From: Apostichopus californicus
Taxonomy: Eukaryota; Echinodermata; Holothuroidea; Aspidochirotida; Stichopodidae
Length of the DNA: 40,039 nucleotides
NCBI GenBank assembly: GCA_020650975.1
Contig: JAIPMN010001742.1
Coordinates: 1-40,039 of the forward strand
Direction: 5' to 3'
A program made the position numbers and the translations under genes. This document shows, one piece after another, positions 1 to 10,865 of this stretch. How positions within the stretch are numbered: position 1 is the first letter of the stretch; every line of letters begins with the position of its first letter. The notes under the pieces are model-generated. The model saw only the letters and a list, made by a program, of their open reading frames with translations. It was not told the origin of the DNA and searched no databases.

Positions 1-101
1 TATATAACAGCATGATTAAACATAAGAAACTCCTGTTTCGGGCACCTTTCCGAAACTCAACCACATTTGTTTTTTGTTTTTTGTGCTCTCCACTCCAACA
101 G

Positions 102-3100
102 CGAGTTCGTAAGGGACCCTTCGAGGCTCAAATTGCTCTACAGTTTATTACTTTGTTCGGATCGATAATCTCGGGATTGGCTCTGATAGCATGTCTGGTA
201 ACATTTGTCTCCTTAAAGTAAGTTATCCACACTTAACGCTTGTCTGTCTTATGATGTATGTGACCAATGATATATACGGAAATTGAAAAGACGCCATTAG
301 TCTTGAAACTGACACATACATGTCCATTGAAGTAATACATATGTCAGATTCTCGGACTCTCAATTGCCAAAATGTTTATATTTACGAGAAATCGACACCT
401 TTCGCTTACCCAACAAATGACAGTTTCTCGTGTTCTCATTGGCTCATTCAGATTATAGGGGTCATACTGTAAGAAATTAGCATATGATTATGTAATTCAA
501 CATATGCCGATTTCAGCCTGGACTTATGGCACGTTAGTATAGCACCGTGTTTTGTTAGTATGTTGCAAGATACCACCGGTAGTAAAGAAAATGATTTCAA
601 TGGATGAAGTATAGGTGGTGAAATGTTCAAGAAGAATACTTGCCATATGACGTCATCTCGTGGAGTTACTCGGGTCTTACTAGACTTAGCATATTGGATA
701 CTCCAAGCATAATATTTCCCAAACAGAGAATCATTCATCAAAAATCATTTCTATCACAGTAATATAAATGCCAATAATTATTGATATATTTCAACAGATT
801 ATCTGATAATGTGAAAACATAATTTTCTTTTACTTTAGATCGTTTAGGTCGAAGCAGCCAACTCATATCCACATCAACCTTTGTCTATCTCTACTCGGAT
901 TCTACATCGCCATCTTAGTGAACCCTCTAGCAGTAGGGAAGGAGGTCCGGTGTACGGTAGCCTCAGTGTTCGTCCATTTCTTTTCCCTTGCTACTTCAGC
1001 TTGGATGTCCACAGAAGCTATGAACATGTACTATTTATTCCTGAAAGCTGACAGGAGCACTGTTCGACACTTTATACCAATAGCCTGTCTACTAGCGTAT
1101 GGTAAGTGAGCCTATATATCGAAGTATCTAAATACAAATATATAACCTTATAGAAATATCCCAACGCGAATGTAGTTCTCAGATGAATGTTTCCAAAACA
1201 TAAATTTACATTTGAGACAAGTTACACAGAATTGGATCATCATTGGCGGGGTGGGGTGGGGTCGGGGCTTCCATCGTTCAACTTCCAAAAGTGGGGGAAA
1301 TAGTTAAACATGGCAATAATGTGTATAGGCGTGCATTTAATGAATTGTATGGTCCAGTTTTGCCCCATCAACACAATTTTTGATACCGATAACTTACTTA
1401 CATCCACATGACAACGGGACATCGTTTAGATGCACGGACAACTGCCTTCAGAACATCATTATATCTGCTGATCTTAAGGTGACCTTTTGGCGTTCCATAC
1501 TTGTCATGTTCGCACTTCATATCACAGCTAGGTGGTCATTGTAGCCTATACTAAATCGATGTACATACTCTTGGTACATTTACATACACAGGTATGGGAA
1601 GGGCCTGACAATATGCGGTTATGGTATAGACGTACGGGTAGTAGGCCTACAATAATTTTGATCGTTTCGATACTAAATTTGGCACTAAAAATGAGCTAAA
1701 TTACTAAACGTTTATCATCTCGGATAATGATTAACAAAATAATACAAAGTTGTGAAATTTTCAACAATAAAAATTATGTACACTAATAAGTAGCCTAATA
1801 TGGGGACATTTTCTGGGTGACAAAATAAAAATGTTGAGCAGCGAATGGAATCATTACTTCGTTTGACATTATAAACTTCCTTTGGTGAAGAGAGTCGACG
1901 ATGATTTCTTAGTTTGTACACTTATTAGGCCTATACATGTAATCTGACTTTGAGGGATATTCTGTAAGATTTGATAACGTTGCCGATCAAACCCATTAAA
2001 CTAAAAAAAAATTAACCTTTTATTTCTTACTATTTTTCAGGATTACCAGCTCTATGTGCCCTTCTTGTAGTGCTACTCGACAAAACCACTAATTTTCAAA
2101 CTTCCGACTAGTAAGTAATTAATGTAGTTCTTCTATTAATTTTATGTAAATCATATTTAAATGATTTTTTTTATATAAAAAATGGTACAAACATTTATCG
2201 GGACTTGGAAAATCATCGCGTTCTAGCAATGGACGTTACTAGCATATTATATCCGAAACATTTTTTAACCGACCTATGTTTTAGCACAGATGTTTTTAAT
2301 AAATATATTATATCAGTTTCTTCTTTGCTGGTTTTTTCTTTTCCCTTGGCTAACAGTCTAATTTTCTTTCTTCTATTCCGAAGCTGTTTCATCCATCCTG
2401 GTTATGCATACTACTTTGGTTTCTTGATGGAAATCATCGCCATGTTTGTGTTTAATTTCGTCATCTTCATCCTGGTGATTCGTAAGATACTCTGCCGCCC
2501 TCTCATGGTCAGCCGAACTATCGACAACGCCAAACGTAACGAAATCATCAAGCGAGTCCGCCACGCAGTTCTCTTCTGGTTCGTACTCGGTCTGTCTTGG
2601 CTTTTTGGATTTCTCGCCGCCGTCGATACCAAAACTCTGATATTTGATTATCTCTACTGTTTCTTCATCTCAATTCAGGGCATCTTAATGTTCCTCCTAT
2701 TGTGTGTGGCCAATCCTGAATTTAGGAGAAAATTTAAGAGGGTTGAATCGACGAGGAGTACCACAAAATCTAGCAGACTGACTACATCAAAGTCGCGTAA
2801 ATCCGACAGGCAATCGATATATATGGATCAATTGAATCCATCTTACGGCGCAACAGCCAGCGGCTCTCAATCTTCTGTATTTGCGAGTACAATAAATCAA
2901 TCTGAAGCTGGTGAGGCAGGAAACGACACAGTTGATACTCCCATGATACATGTACATGATACTCCCACGAATGAATATTCTAGTGCAGCAACAGCCGACG
3001 ACAGTAAATCTGTATATGAGACTCCCACGAATAAACCTTCTAGTACAGCAACAGCCGACGACAGTGCATCTTTATATGAGACTCCCACGAATAAACCGTC

Positions 3101-3362
3101 TAGTGCAGTAGCAGCCGACGACAGTGCATCTTTATATGAGACTCCCACGAATAAACCGTCTAGTGCAGTAGCAGCCGACGACAGTAAATCTGTATATGTG
3201 AATACCACGATTAAACCTTCTAGTGCAGCAACAGCCGACGACAGTGCATCTGTATATGATACTCCCACGAATAATTCTTCTAGTGCAATAGCAGCCGACG
3301 ACAGTAAATCTATATATGTGAATACCAAGATTAAATCTTCTCCTGCAACAAACAACGAATAA
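102..3362 (+). CDS. Adhesion-type GPCR, 7TM domain and cytoplasmic tail (5' partial)
   Basis: Seven-helix receptor of the adhesion (B2) family acting at the plasma membrane. Coding exons: 102-217, 839-1101, 2041-2110, 2384-3362, all with GT-AG borders; phases 2, 1 and 2 agree and give about 475 residues to the TAA. Exon 1 carries TM1, exon 2 TM2-TM3 with the first-loop cysteine (EVRCTVAS), exon 3 TM4, exon 4 TM5-TM7 after the second-loop cysteine (YCFIHP). The stretches FWFVLGLSWLFGF (TM6) and SIQGILMF (TM7) fit the adhesion family, perhaps group VIII (ADGRG-like). The autoproteolysis (GPS/GAIN) exons must lie left of the window. The long Ser/Thr-rich tail ends in a 20-residue repeat array. 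An in-frame acceptor 27 bases upstream (exon start 2357) could also be used. Introns 218-838 and 1102-2040 show nothing recognisable. The family call is firm; the subfamily is a guess. Confidence 0.85.
2950..3352 (+). repeat. 60-bp coding minisatellite in the GPCR tail
   Basis: Six full 20-residue units plus a partial leading one, all in frame, with period exactly 60 bases. The core is DDSxSxYxTPTNKPSSAxAA. Units two and three are identical at DNA level over 60 bases, so at least one duplication or conversion is recent. Units four and six instead read YVNT with IK following. The array lies in the cytoplasmic tail of the adhesion GPCR and runs to within a few residues of the stop. Confidence 0.9.
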
Positions 3363-3363
3363 A
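3358..3363 (+). promoter_or_regulatory. AATAAA hexamer overlapping the GPCR stop codon
   Basis: The stop TAA at 3360-3362 lies inside an AATAAA hexamer. A second AATAAA is at 3721-3726, which is a more usual place for the 3' end signal of this gene. Neither can be proved from sequence alone. Confidence 0.25.
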
Positions 3364-3375
3364 AGGTGGTACAGT

Positions 3376-4440
3376 GCAATGACATTAAATTGCATGATCG
3401 TTCATTGCATTGGATGTCATTACAGTGGAGTGGATTGCAGTGATTTGTATCGAATTGCGTTGTACTATACACTGAAATGCGTATTTGATCATATTTCATT
3501 GTGTTGTACTAGTTTTTTTTTTATGGTTGATTATTATTATTATTATTTTTTTTAGCTTAAAGGAATTGTTTGTTTGAGTCTGATAAGACGTAAAACAAAA
3601 ATGATTAACAGACGGTCCACATCAAACACGCCCTCTTCATGTCTATAAACTATACACTATACCCAATATGGCTTTGCATTGGATAGAATGGATCAATGTT
3701 ATGGTCCAACCGTGCAATGAAATAAACCAAAGCATTGAATAGCAGTGCATTTCATTGGAGTAGATTGTATTGAATTGCACTGTTCTGCATTGAAATGCAT
3801 AATGTGTTGCATTGCATTGCATTGTGATGTATTACATTGTATTGCGTTGTATTGTATTGCATTGTAGTATTACATTGTATTCTGTTATGTTGCATTCTAT
3901 TCTATTATATTGTTTACCGGAAGTGAATCGTATTGTATATATTGCTTTAAAAGTTAAGGCATTAAAAATTAAGGTTTTAAAAGTTAAGGCTTTAAAAATA
4001 AAAGTAAAAGTTAAGGGAGTTGAGGCTTATAAGATGGAAAAATCAAATGATCACCGGACAATCCACATAAAAAAAATACATCCTATAGTTGTTTTATATT
4101 GACAGCAGACATCTAGGATTCCTATGAGTAAATATTGATCATTCAACGATGCAACAGCAGCCTAACATAGGTAGTATATGACTGTGAAATAGACCTACAT
4201 TTCATTATGATACATTGCGTTGTATTACATTACATTGAGTAATAATTGTATTGCACTTTGCACTCTATTTCAGTAAATTGCATGATTGAATTGCATTGTC
4301 ACTCATCGAACTGCGTCTTGCATTGTTTTATACTGTAATATAGTTATTGCATTCAATTGTACATATACAGCATCATTCTATTAGACTTACATTGCATCCA
4401 AATAGCATTATATCGCATTTGTACTTTGATGTGATACGGT
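3376..4440. repeat. Degenerate ATTGC/ATTGT pentanucleotide region
   Basis: Three blocks (about 3376-3510, 3680-3925 and 4195-4440) are dominated by diverged pentamers such as attgc, attgt and attac. Between them, 3944-4015 holds four to five copies of a 15-base unit resembling gctttaaaagttaag. No coding potential is evident; open frames here follow from the repeat. Confidence 0.7.
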
Positions 4441-4701
4441 GTCGTGGATGTAAAAGTATAATTTCCAAGATCACAACAGTAGCATAACAAGACGACAGTT
4501 ACGTATATTTTCAAACAAACTAAAGGTTTTCCTGTGTGAACAAAATTCTTATTATTGAATAAAGAATCAATGCACGAATTTGGCGAGATTGACTCTGTTC
4601 ACTTCCCTATATAGCCTACTATGTTTTATATGTCTAATACTACGTTATAGCCTATATAGCCTACATGTAAGCATAATCTCACTGCACGTCATTGTATGTT
4701 G

Positions 4702-4893
4702 TCATCATCAACTTCGTCGTCGTCGTCATCAATATCGTCATCGTCGTCGTCGACATCGTCGTCGTCGCCATTGTCGTCGTCATCGTCATTGTCTTCATCG
4801 TCATCGTCATCATCATTATCATTCTTATTATTATCATTCTTATTATTATTATTATTGTTATTCTTAATATTATTATTATTATTATTATTATTC
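4702..4893. repeat. Trinucleotide microsatellite, (TCG/TCA)n then (ATT)n
   Basis: About 190 bases of nearly uninterrupted trinucleotides, TCG/TCA-type on the left grading into ATT-type on the right. It produces long open frames of Ser, Asp/Asn, Ile/Val or His/Arg runs on both strands, none of which looks like a gene. Confidence 0.9.
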
Positions 4894-5012
4894 GCAATAG
4901 CATAAATTTTACATTTTACCTTATGAATACTATAGTTATACATCGTTCATATACAGGGGTAACATATTGCCTCATAGTTTCTTGTCAGTGAACTTGATCA
5001 TTCTATAACAAT

Positions 5013-5416
5013 AATTAGGTGAACCGGAACAATACTGAGGAACTTGGGAAATTATGATATTAAATAAATAGTGTATACACATTCTTTTAAAATAACCTTT
5101 AGGAAGTATTGTATGTATAGCGCTACATGCAAAGAATTAATTAACAATCTTCAATACAGTAGAGTAATAACTGCATATTTTGTTTGGTTTTTGTTTTATT
5201 TATGATACATTTTATTATATATATACTATTTTACATTTATGATTACAAACGGAAAGAGAGAGATTTTCATAAGGGTTAAAAGAAGCCCGACGAGAGGTGA
5301 TCAAGCGGGCTACGGCCCGCGGTTAATTAGGTGAACCGGAACAATACTGAGGAACTTTGGAAATTATGATATTAAATAAATAGTGTATTCACATTCTTTT
5401 AAAAAGACCGTTAGGA
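5013..5416. repeat. Pair of about 93-bp near-identical direct repeats
   Basis: Bases 5013-5105 recur at 5324-5416 with only a few differences (start aattaggtgaaccggaacaa), at an offset of 311. Just before the second copy lies a GC hairpin, GCGGGC-TACG-GCCCGC, at 5305-5320. It may be a partial tandem duplication or the ends of a small mobile element; I cannot name a family. Confidence 0.75.
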
Positions 5417-7023
5417 GACCTATAAACACAAAACTTCTTAAAACTTGTTAATGATCAGGTTTTTTTTATCCAACGTATGACGTCACTCAAACGAGAAGGG
5501 ACCGCGAAAAGGAAATTTACGGTCCGCTTTATACTTGAAAATTTCGTTATTGTTTAGACTTTTGTAAAGGCACAAAAACGACGTAAATCCTTTGTAATAA
5601 ATATTGTATGCGGTCTACAATTATGACGTCACTCAATAAGAGACACAAAACAGGGGGGGGGGGTGAGATATTTTCGGTTAATTGATATCACCTTCACTGC
5701 AAACTAATTTCATAAGTGTTGCCAACATTTTTTAATTCGGTTCACGTCAACTGGCAGTTGTTACAGAGAAACGTTAAAATTAAAGCATTTCTTGACCATG
5801 CATGTTTATGGACACCTTTCATCACACAGAACGATTGTTTTTCTTCATATTAGATAAGTCAGCAAGGTGTTGTTCAGTATTAGAATAATATATCCCAACT
5901 TGCCATTTTCAACTACGGTACCTCACTAGTTGTATCGTTTTACTCAAGTAACTAGTGCAGGGCTTCATACGAACGTCATAAAGTATTTCCACACCAACCA
6001 CCCCAGCCCTCCAACCCCACCTGTCCATCCCCTCCTCAGGCCACAAATTTCGGTAACAACAACAGGTTTCAGCAGCCAATCTTGCAGATGGCTCAAATCT
6101 TGACCATATTATCCCATTTGCAAGACATAACATTCTTACCATGCTTTCTCTTTTGTTTCTACATTCCAAATGACGTAACGAATTTAAACCCATTTAAACT
6201 TCCTGTGTATCTCTCTATGTAAAGCGTACTAACATGTATATACCACATTCCTGTAGTAGTATCTAGTAGAATGGGCGTCTGTTACTTTCAGCGGTGGATT
6301 TCACTGGAAACAATCTCCTACGTTGTAAGTAAGTTCTTAAATTTTCATTTATATGGAAACTGGGCCTTAATATTAAGAGGTCTGCTTTGTCATTGGTTGT
6401 CAGTATTGTGTGGCTTTTACAGGACTCTTTTTCTGGTAAATTTCCCATCTTTTACGGATTATAATTGCATAGAAACACGTCGCTCTTAAATCAATCTTTG
6501 TGTGCATTATTTAATAAATCACTGGAAGTTACTGTGTGTACGTGTGTGTGTATGTGTTTTATGTGTGTGTGTGTGGGGGGGGGGGGGGTATGTGGGTTTG
6601 TACGAGTGAGTGGCGGGTGAGGCAGGGAGCGGAGATGAGATATTGATACGATTATACTACACAATCAAAATTAAGGGTTTACCTTCTTTGGAAGTTTTTA
6701 ACATGTTTCTGAATGAATCAATGACTAGCAAAACTTAACTACTATCACTTATAGAACGTGAGTGTTGATAAATGTTGCCCTTACATTGCAATGCGACTGC
6801 TAGAACGTTTCTACGTATATATGTTAAGCCTTAAAACGTGTTATATTTATATATATATATGTCCTCAACCCCCTCCCCCTCCCTTTTCCCTTCTCCCATG
6901 CCCTCCCCCCCCCCCCGTACACAATACGTCGGTTTTCCCAGTTAATATGTGTGTAGCGTACTTAAGACGGTACTATAACCATATTTTAATTTGATTGTTA
7001 CTTGATTTGCAGACGGAACACGA

Positions 7024-7152
7024 ATGCATCATTCAACCTCGAAAGTGAGGAACATCGGCAGGAATGACGTCATCAGACATGAACGTTTACAACATGAAAG
7101 GGCAAGTCTCTCAGGCATTCCTTCAAAAAGCCTCCGATTGGTTGCTCGCTAG
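7024..7152 (+). other. Upstream ORF overlapping the synaptotagmin-like start codon
   Basis: An ATG at 7024 opens a 42-codon frame that ends at TAG 7150-7152, 40 bases ahead of and out of frame with the main ATG at 7064. Both lie in the same exon if the acceptor ending at 7012 (ttgatttgcag) is used. It may lower translation of the main frame; the peptide itself is not recognisable. Confidence 0.4.
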
Positions 7153-10100
7153 AGGAATCCCACCAATAGCAATCTTGTTCTTCTTGATCTGTGTTACAAT
7201 ACAAATGACAATACTTATCTGTCTACTGCTTCGTTGTTTTTCCCAAAGGGAAGATCGAAAATCGCAAGATGATTACGAGAAACTCGGTGCCGATTATTTC
7301 TTAGTCCACCCTAAAAGAACCAAACGAGGACACAGTAGCGGTTGCACGACATCCCAAATACCATCACTTGATCATCGACTTTCACGTGCGAATTCTGATC
7401 CGACCACAGAAGCACGTCTGTTAACAAAACCGCCAGTGACAATGGGCAAATTTTCTCCGCAACCGGGTCAAGACCGTTTTGGAAAGACATCGCGTAAAAT
7501 TCTATCACACCGCGGTGTAAGCTTAAAAGATGACGCGACCACAGCGGCGAGGAAGCGAAGTTTATTTGCTGCAAAGAAATCCCAGTCGACACCAGCCAAC
7601 TTGTGCGGTGCAAGTGTGGACACACCGGACAACAAACCAGAAGGTGCGACCTCTGTTGGTGAGGAAGTCGCTTCTCCAAAAGAGGAGATAGCGCCACCAC
7701 CCTATGGCAAGGTTTCATTTGCAATAACATATGACAAGGAGTTAGAACAGCTGAGAGTTTTCCTTGAGCAAATGTCACAACTAGCGGTTAAAACACCACA
7801 TGTAAGTCAAAACATTTCTATGTCTTTATGGCGTATACATTAAGTATGATGCCAATAACTAGGCTATCGTAAGAGTTGGTGTGTTTAGGGGGAGGGGGAG
7901 GGGGAGGTCGGGTGGAGGGGGAGGGGCGGTGGAGGGGAAGTTGGAGGTGGAGGGGAAGTTGGATGGGGTTATAGTTTTACTGACCCGAAAGATTAGAACA
8001 GTAAATAATGTGCAACACAGGCTAATTTTCAGGTATCACCTGTTGAGAACGTACATGATATTTTCCAAGTTATGTTCATACATGTCGAGTTTATATACTT
8101 TTCAGTGTATGTTGTAAGTATAAACTTTCAAGGGAAGATTGGATGACCATTTTGTTAATGATAATTTGTTGACCGGGTAATTTAAAATAACATTTTATTC
8201 CAATTTATAAACAGTTGCGCTATAGTGTGAGTCGGGATGGTTGCTTAACAAAGTAATTATTTGCTTAATATATATTAAATTTACTAATTTATATACAAAA
8301 TATTGATAACATTTATTGAGGGCCTTCATAAATAAGAGACTTGACCCCCCCCCAATCCTCCTCCTCCTCTCCGCCCATATAGTCACCTGAAAGGAACATA
8401 GAGAAAACATAATTAATGGTTCACATTATCCATTTTGTTGCGCCTTCCAATTTTCTTCACCTTCCTTCGCCTGAAAAATCAAACACCTTCAACTTCCGTT
8501 ATCTTTTCCCAAGGCTGCTTCTGCAGATACATTCGCAAAGGTGTCCCTCTCTCCCGACCACGGTATACCGGTATCCTTAACCAGGGTTGTTTGTAAAACC
8601 AATAGTCCGGTGTATCGCCAAAATTTTATATTCCGTGTAACGCCTGAAGCAGTGAAGGAACTCGTGATTAAATTTCAGGTAATTTATTTCTTTCAACTCC
8701 AGAAGAGCATTAAGATTTTTAATTGTTTCAAGCAGTTCACTACCAGCACCTTAGTATTTAGGCTACGTAATAGATTACGTCATATGTTTACATAATTTAC
8801 TACTACGAAGACGAAGAGTAGGCTACACTGGTTCTAGTCTGGTTGAGTACATATGAAACGGCATGGAACTGCCCTCTAATCGCTGAATATTCGAGCTTAA
8901 GAACGAATACGGTGTGCTGCTTTTGTTATAACAGTCTGCATGTCAAGATAGTTTTGAAATGGTTTGTCATTGTCAGAAAGTGCATTCCAAACAAACCATT
9001 GGCAAAATGTAAACGCAAACTAATTCTTTCTTGGTGTTCGTTTTATGGTACGTTGTTCCCTATTGGTCCAGCCGTAACAGTCTCAACGTAAGATTTTTTT
9101 GTCTTGTAATTGTTAATTTCATTTCAAAAAGCTACAAAAATCATTTGAAGTTACTGTGTCACAACATCTATCCAAATCATAAGTCTTATTTTTTCCTTCA
9201 AAAGTTGAAACTTTATTATGTTTGCAAATTCATTTTCATTTAGGTGTTTGAGCTTGATGATTTTTCTCATAACGATCCCATCGGCGAACTGGAATATCCA
9301 CTCTCTCAGAATCATGATCTGGACAATGCCGTGACAATCTGGCGTGATCTCAAGAAACCTGAGAAGGTAAACATATGTAGCGCCATCCCACTGCTGTAAC
9401 CATAAACGTGAGGGATCTAAATGAGATAGAAGAGAAGCGTAAGCCAGACATAATGGGGGGGGGGGGGTTACCAACTGGTCACGAGTCCCCATGGCAGGCA
9501 GTGTGTTTACATTTTAAATGCAGGCCCGCAGTTAGCGTGTGTGTAAATACTGTGCGGACTGGAAGGTACCAGAGCCTTATACGGCTCTGGAAGGTACTGT
9601 AACATAGCGCCCTCCTAACTTTTGGTTGATTTACAATTTGCGATACTCGTTAATGAGGAAGGTATATAGGAAGTCACAACAAAAGTCGTTTATTAAGATA
9701 AGATAAATTTGGCAACTGTTTTTGTAAAACTAAAATGTTTGCTTGTGACTTTGGAGTCGGGGTTGTATATGCCTAGACTCATTGCGAACACAATTTTGTT
9801 GTTTGCAGTAGATAACCAATTTGTTTAAAAAAAATTTTTTAAATCTTTCTTTTTAATTCACTCAAGGTTCCAAGTGTAAGTAAAGGTGAAATTTTGATCT
9901 CGTTAACTTACTTACCGAACGCAGAAAGATTAACTCTGGTAGTACTAAAAGCAAGACAACTGAGATTGGCTGAATGGGGGACATCGACGCCAGGAAAGTC
10001 AGGTACAGATCACATGTAATATCACAAGATGATTTGTGTAAAAGAGTGGGGCTTTTTATGGGAAGGAATTTGGTAAAGACATGGGGAGAACAGGGGTAAT

Positions 10101-10865
10101 TTTTTTCACAAAATTCTTTTTCCATCAATATCTAAATCATCTTAGCTTGTTTTTTTACATTTACGTAAATTCTTTTTAAACTTGCAAGAAGAAAGGGAAA
10201 ATAACATACCTTAAATAACAAGCAAGAAAAATATTAGTTTGAATAAGAACAAGCAAGAACTTAATGTTGATTTTTAATTATTCATAACTTATATAAGACC
10301 TGCATACGGCGCACATTAAAGGAAATTGTATTTTCCACTTGTAAAAAGAAATTTCAACTTGTGCAAATATTAATTGCAAATGCAAGCCTGTTCTCTCATT
10401 ATTTTGTTTTACCAAAAATGTAGTCTTTTAGTTGGAAGATCAAGAAGTTATTTTATATTTAACGATTCAGGATGAAACAATATGGGGTGCGTTCTCCTCT
10501 CCTTGTCCTTCTGTTTCCAGCCCATTTTTTTTGTTTTTGTCTCCAATCTTGCAGTTTTGGATACCTTTGTGAAGATTACACTGGTCAAATCTGGTAAGGT
10601 AATGAAATACAAACAAACACGTCTTTGTCGAAAATCGTGTAATCCAGTTTACAACGAAGGATTTGCATTGAAAGTACGACAAACTGAACTGGATGATGTT
10701 TGTCTAACTCTGGCGATGTGCGTCCGGTTAAACCACCTCGGTTTCCACCGTGTGATTGGCCGGTGTATCGTCGGACGGCACGTGGGTGCGGAGGGTGCTT
10801 CTCATTGGAGGGATATGATTGCCACCCCGAGAAGCGGTGTTGGGCAATGGCATGTTTTGGTGTGA
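7064..10865 (+). CDS. Synaptotagmin-12-like double-C2 membrane protein
   Basis: Membrane-anchored vesicle or plasma-membrane trafficking protein. Coding exons: 7064-7801, 8514-8678, 9244-9366, 9867-10002, 10555-10865; phases 0, 0, 0, 1 agree and give about 490 residues. A short N-terminus is followed by one TM segment (about 33-57), a Ser/Thr- and basic-rich linker (about 60-205), C2A (about 210-342) and C2B (about 343-490). The C2B opening GEILISLTYLPNAERL and ending HWRDMIATP with a near-terminal WHVL match the synaptotagmin pattern, closest in my memory to Syt12. Calcium ligands are largely lost in C2B (loop 3 reads RLNHLGFH) and partly kept in C2A (ELDDFSHND), so calcium-independent action is inferred. 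The intron at 7802-8513 holds a GGGGGA-rich tract (7888-7965); 8679-9243 and 10003-10554 show nothing. Subtype is tentative. Confidence 0.87.
9559..9597. repeat. Perfect 8-bp hairpin with 11-bp flanking direct repeats
   Basis: CCAGAGCC (9569-9576) and GGCTCTGG (9583-9590) form a perfect stem with loop TTATAC, and ctggaaggtac occurs on each side (9559-9569 and 9587-9597). It lies in the third coding-region intron of the synaptotagmin-like gene. It could be the end of an old repeat. Confidence 0.5.

Larger units (their letters stand above)
3363..7012. other. Intergenic stretch between GPCR and synaptotagmin-like gene
   Basis: Besides the repeats listed, it holds a GT run with poly-G (about 6541-6588), a CT/C-rich tract (about 6868-6917), a TA run near 6847-6860, and two TGACGTCA CRE-like octamers (near 5477 and 5622). 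A strong donor (gtaagtaag) at 6325 could end an untranslated first exon of the downstream gene, but no transcript evidence is available. No further gene is supported. Confidence 0.5.

Noticed and set aside
2205-2383. Start of the last GPCR exon at an upstream ATG/TTG
   Set aside because: This part is intron sequence; a join from 2110 to 2384 (or 2357) restores the conserved second loop.
2897-3499. 200-codon open frame on the minus strand across the GPCR tail repeat
   Set aside because: It is the antisense shadow of an in-frame 60-bp coding repeat; periodicity keeps it open, and it lacks independent features.
4580-4991. Several open frames on both strands rich in Ser, Asp/Asn, Ile/Val or His/Arg
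   Set aside because: All arise from the trinucleotide microsatellite.
5470-5635. Two TGACGTCA octamers as CREB-responsive enhancer
   Set aside because: Octamers also occur elsewhere in the window and lie far from any mapped start site; no support beyond the match.
6271-6489. 72-codon plus-strand frame with a strong internal donor
   Set aside because: No recognisable protein; if joined to the synaptotagmin exon it runs quickly to a stop, so at most it is untranslated leader.
7311-7778. 155-codon minus-strand frame over the first synaptotagmin-like exon
   Set aside because: Antisense to a well-supported coding exon with TM and C2A sequence.
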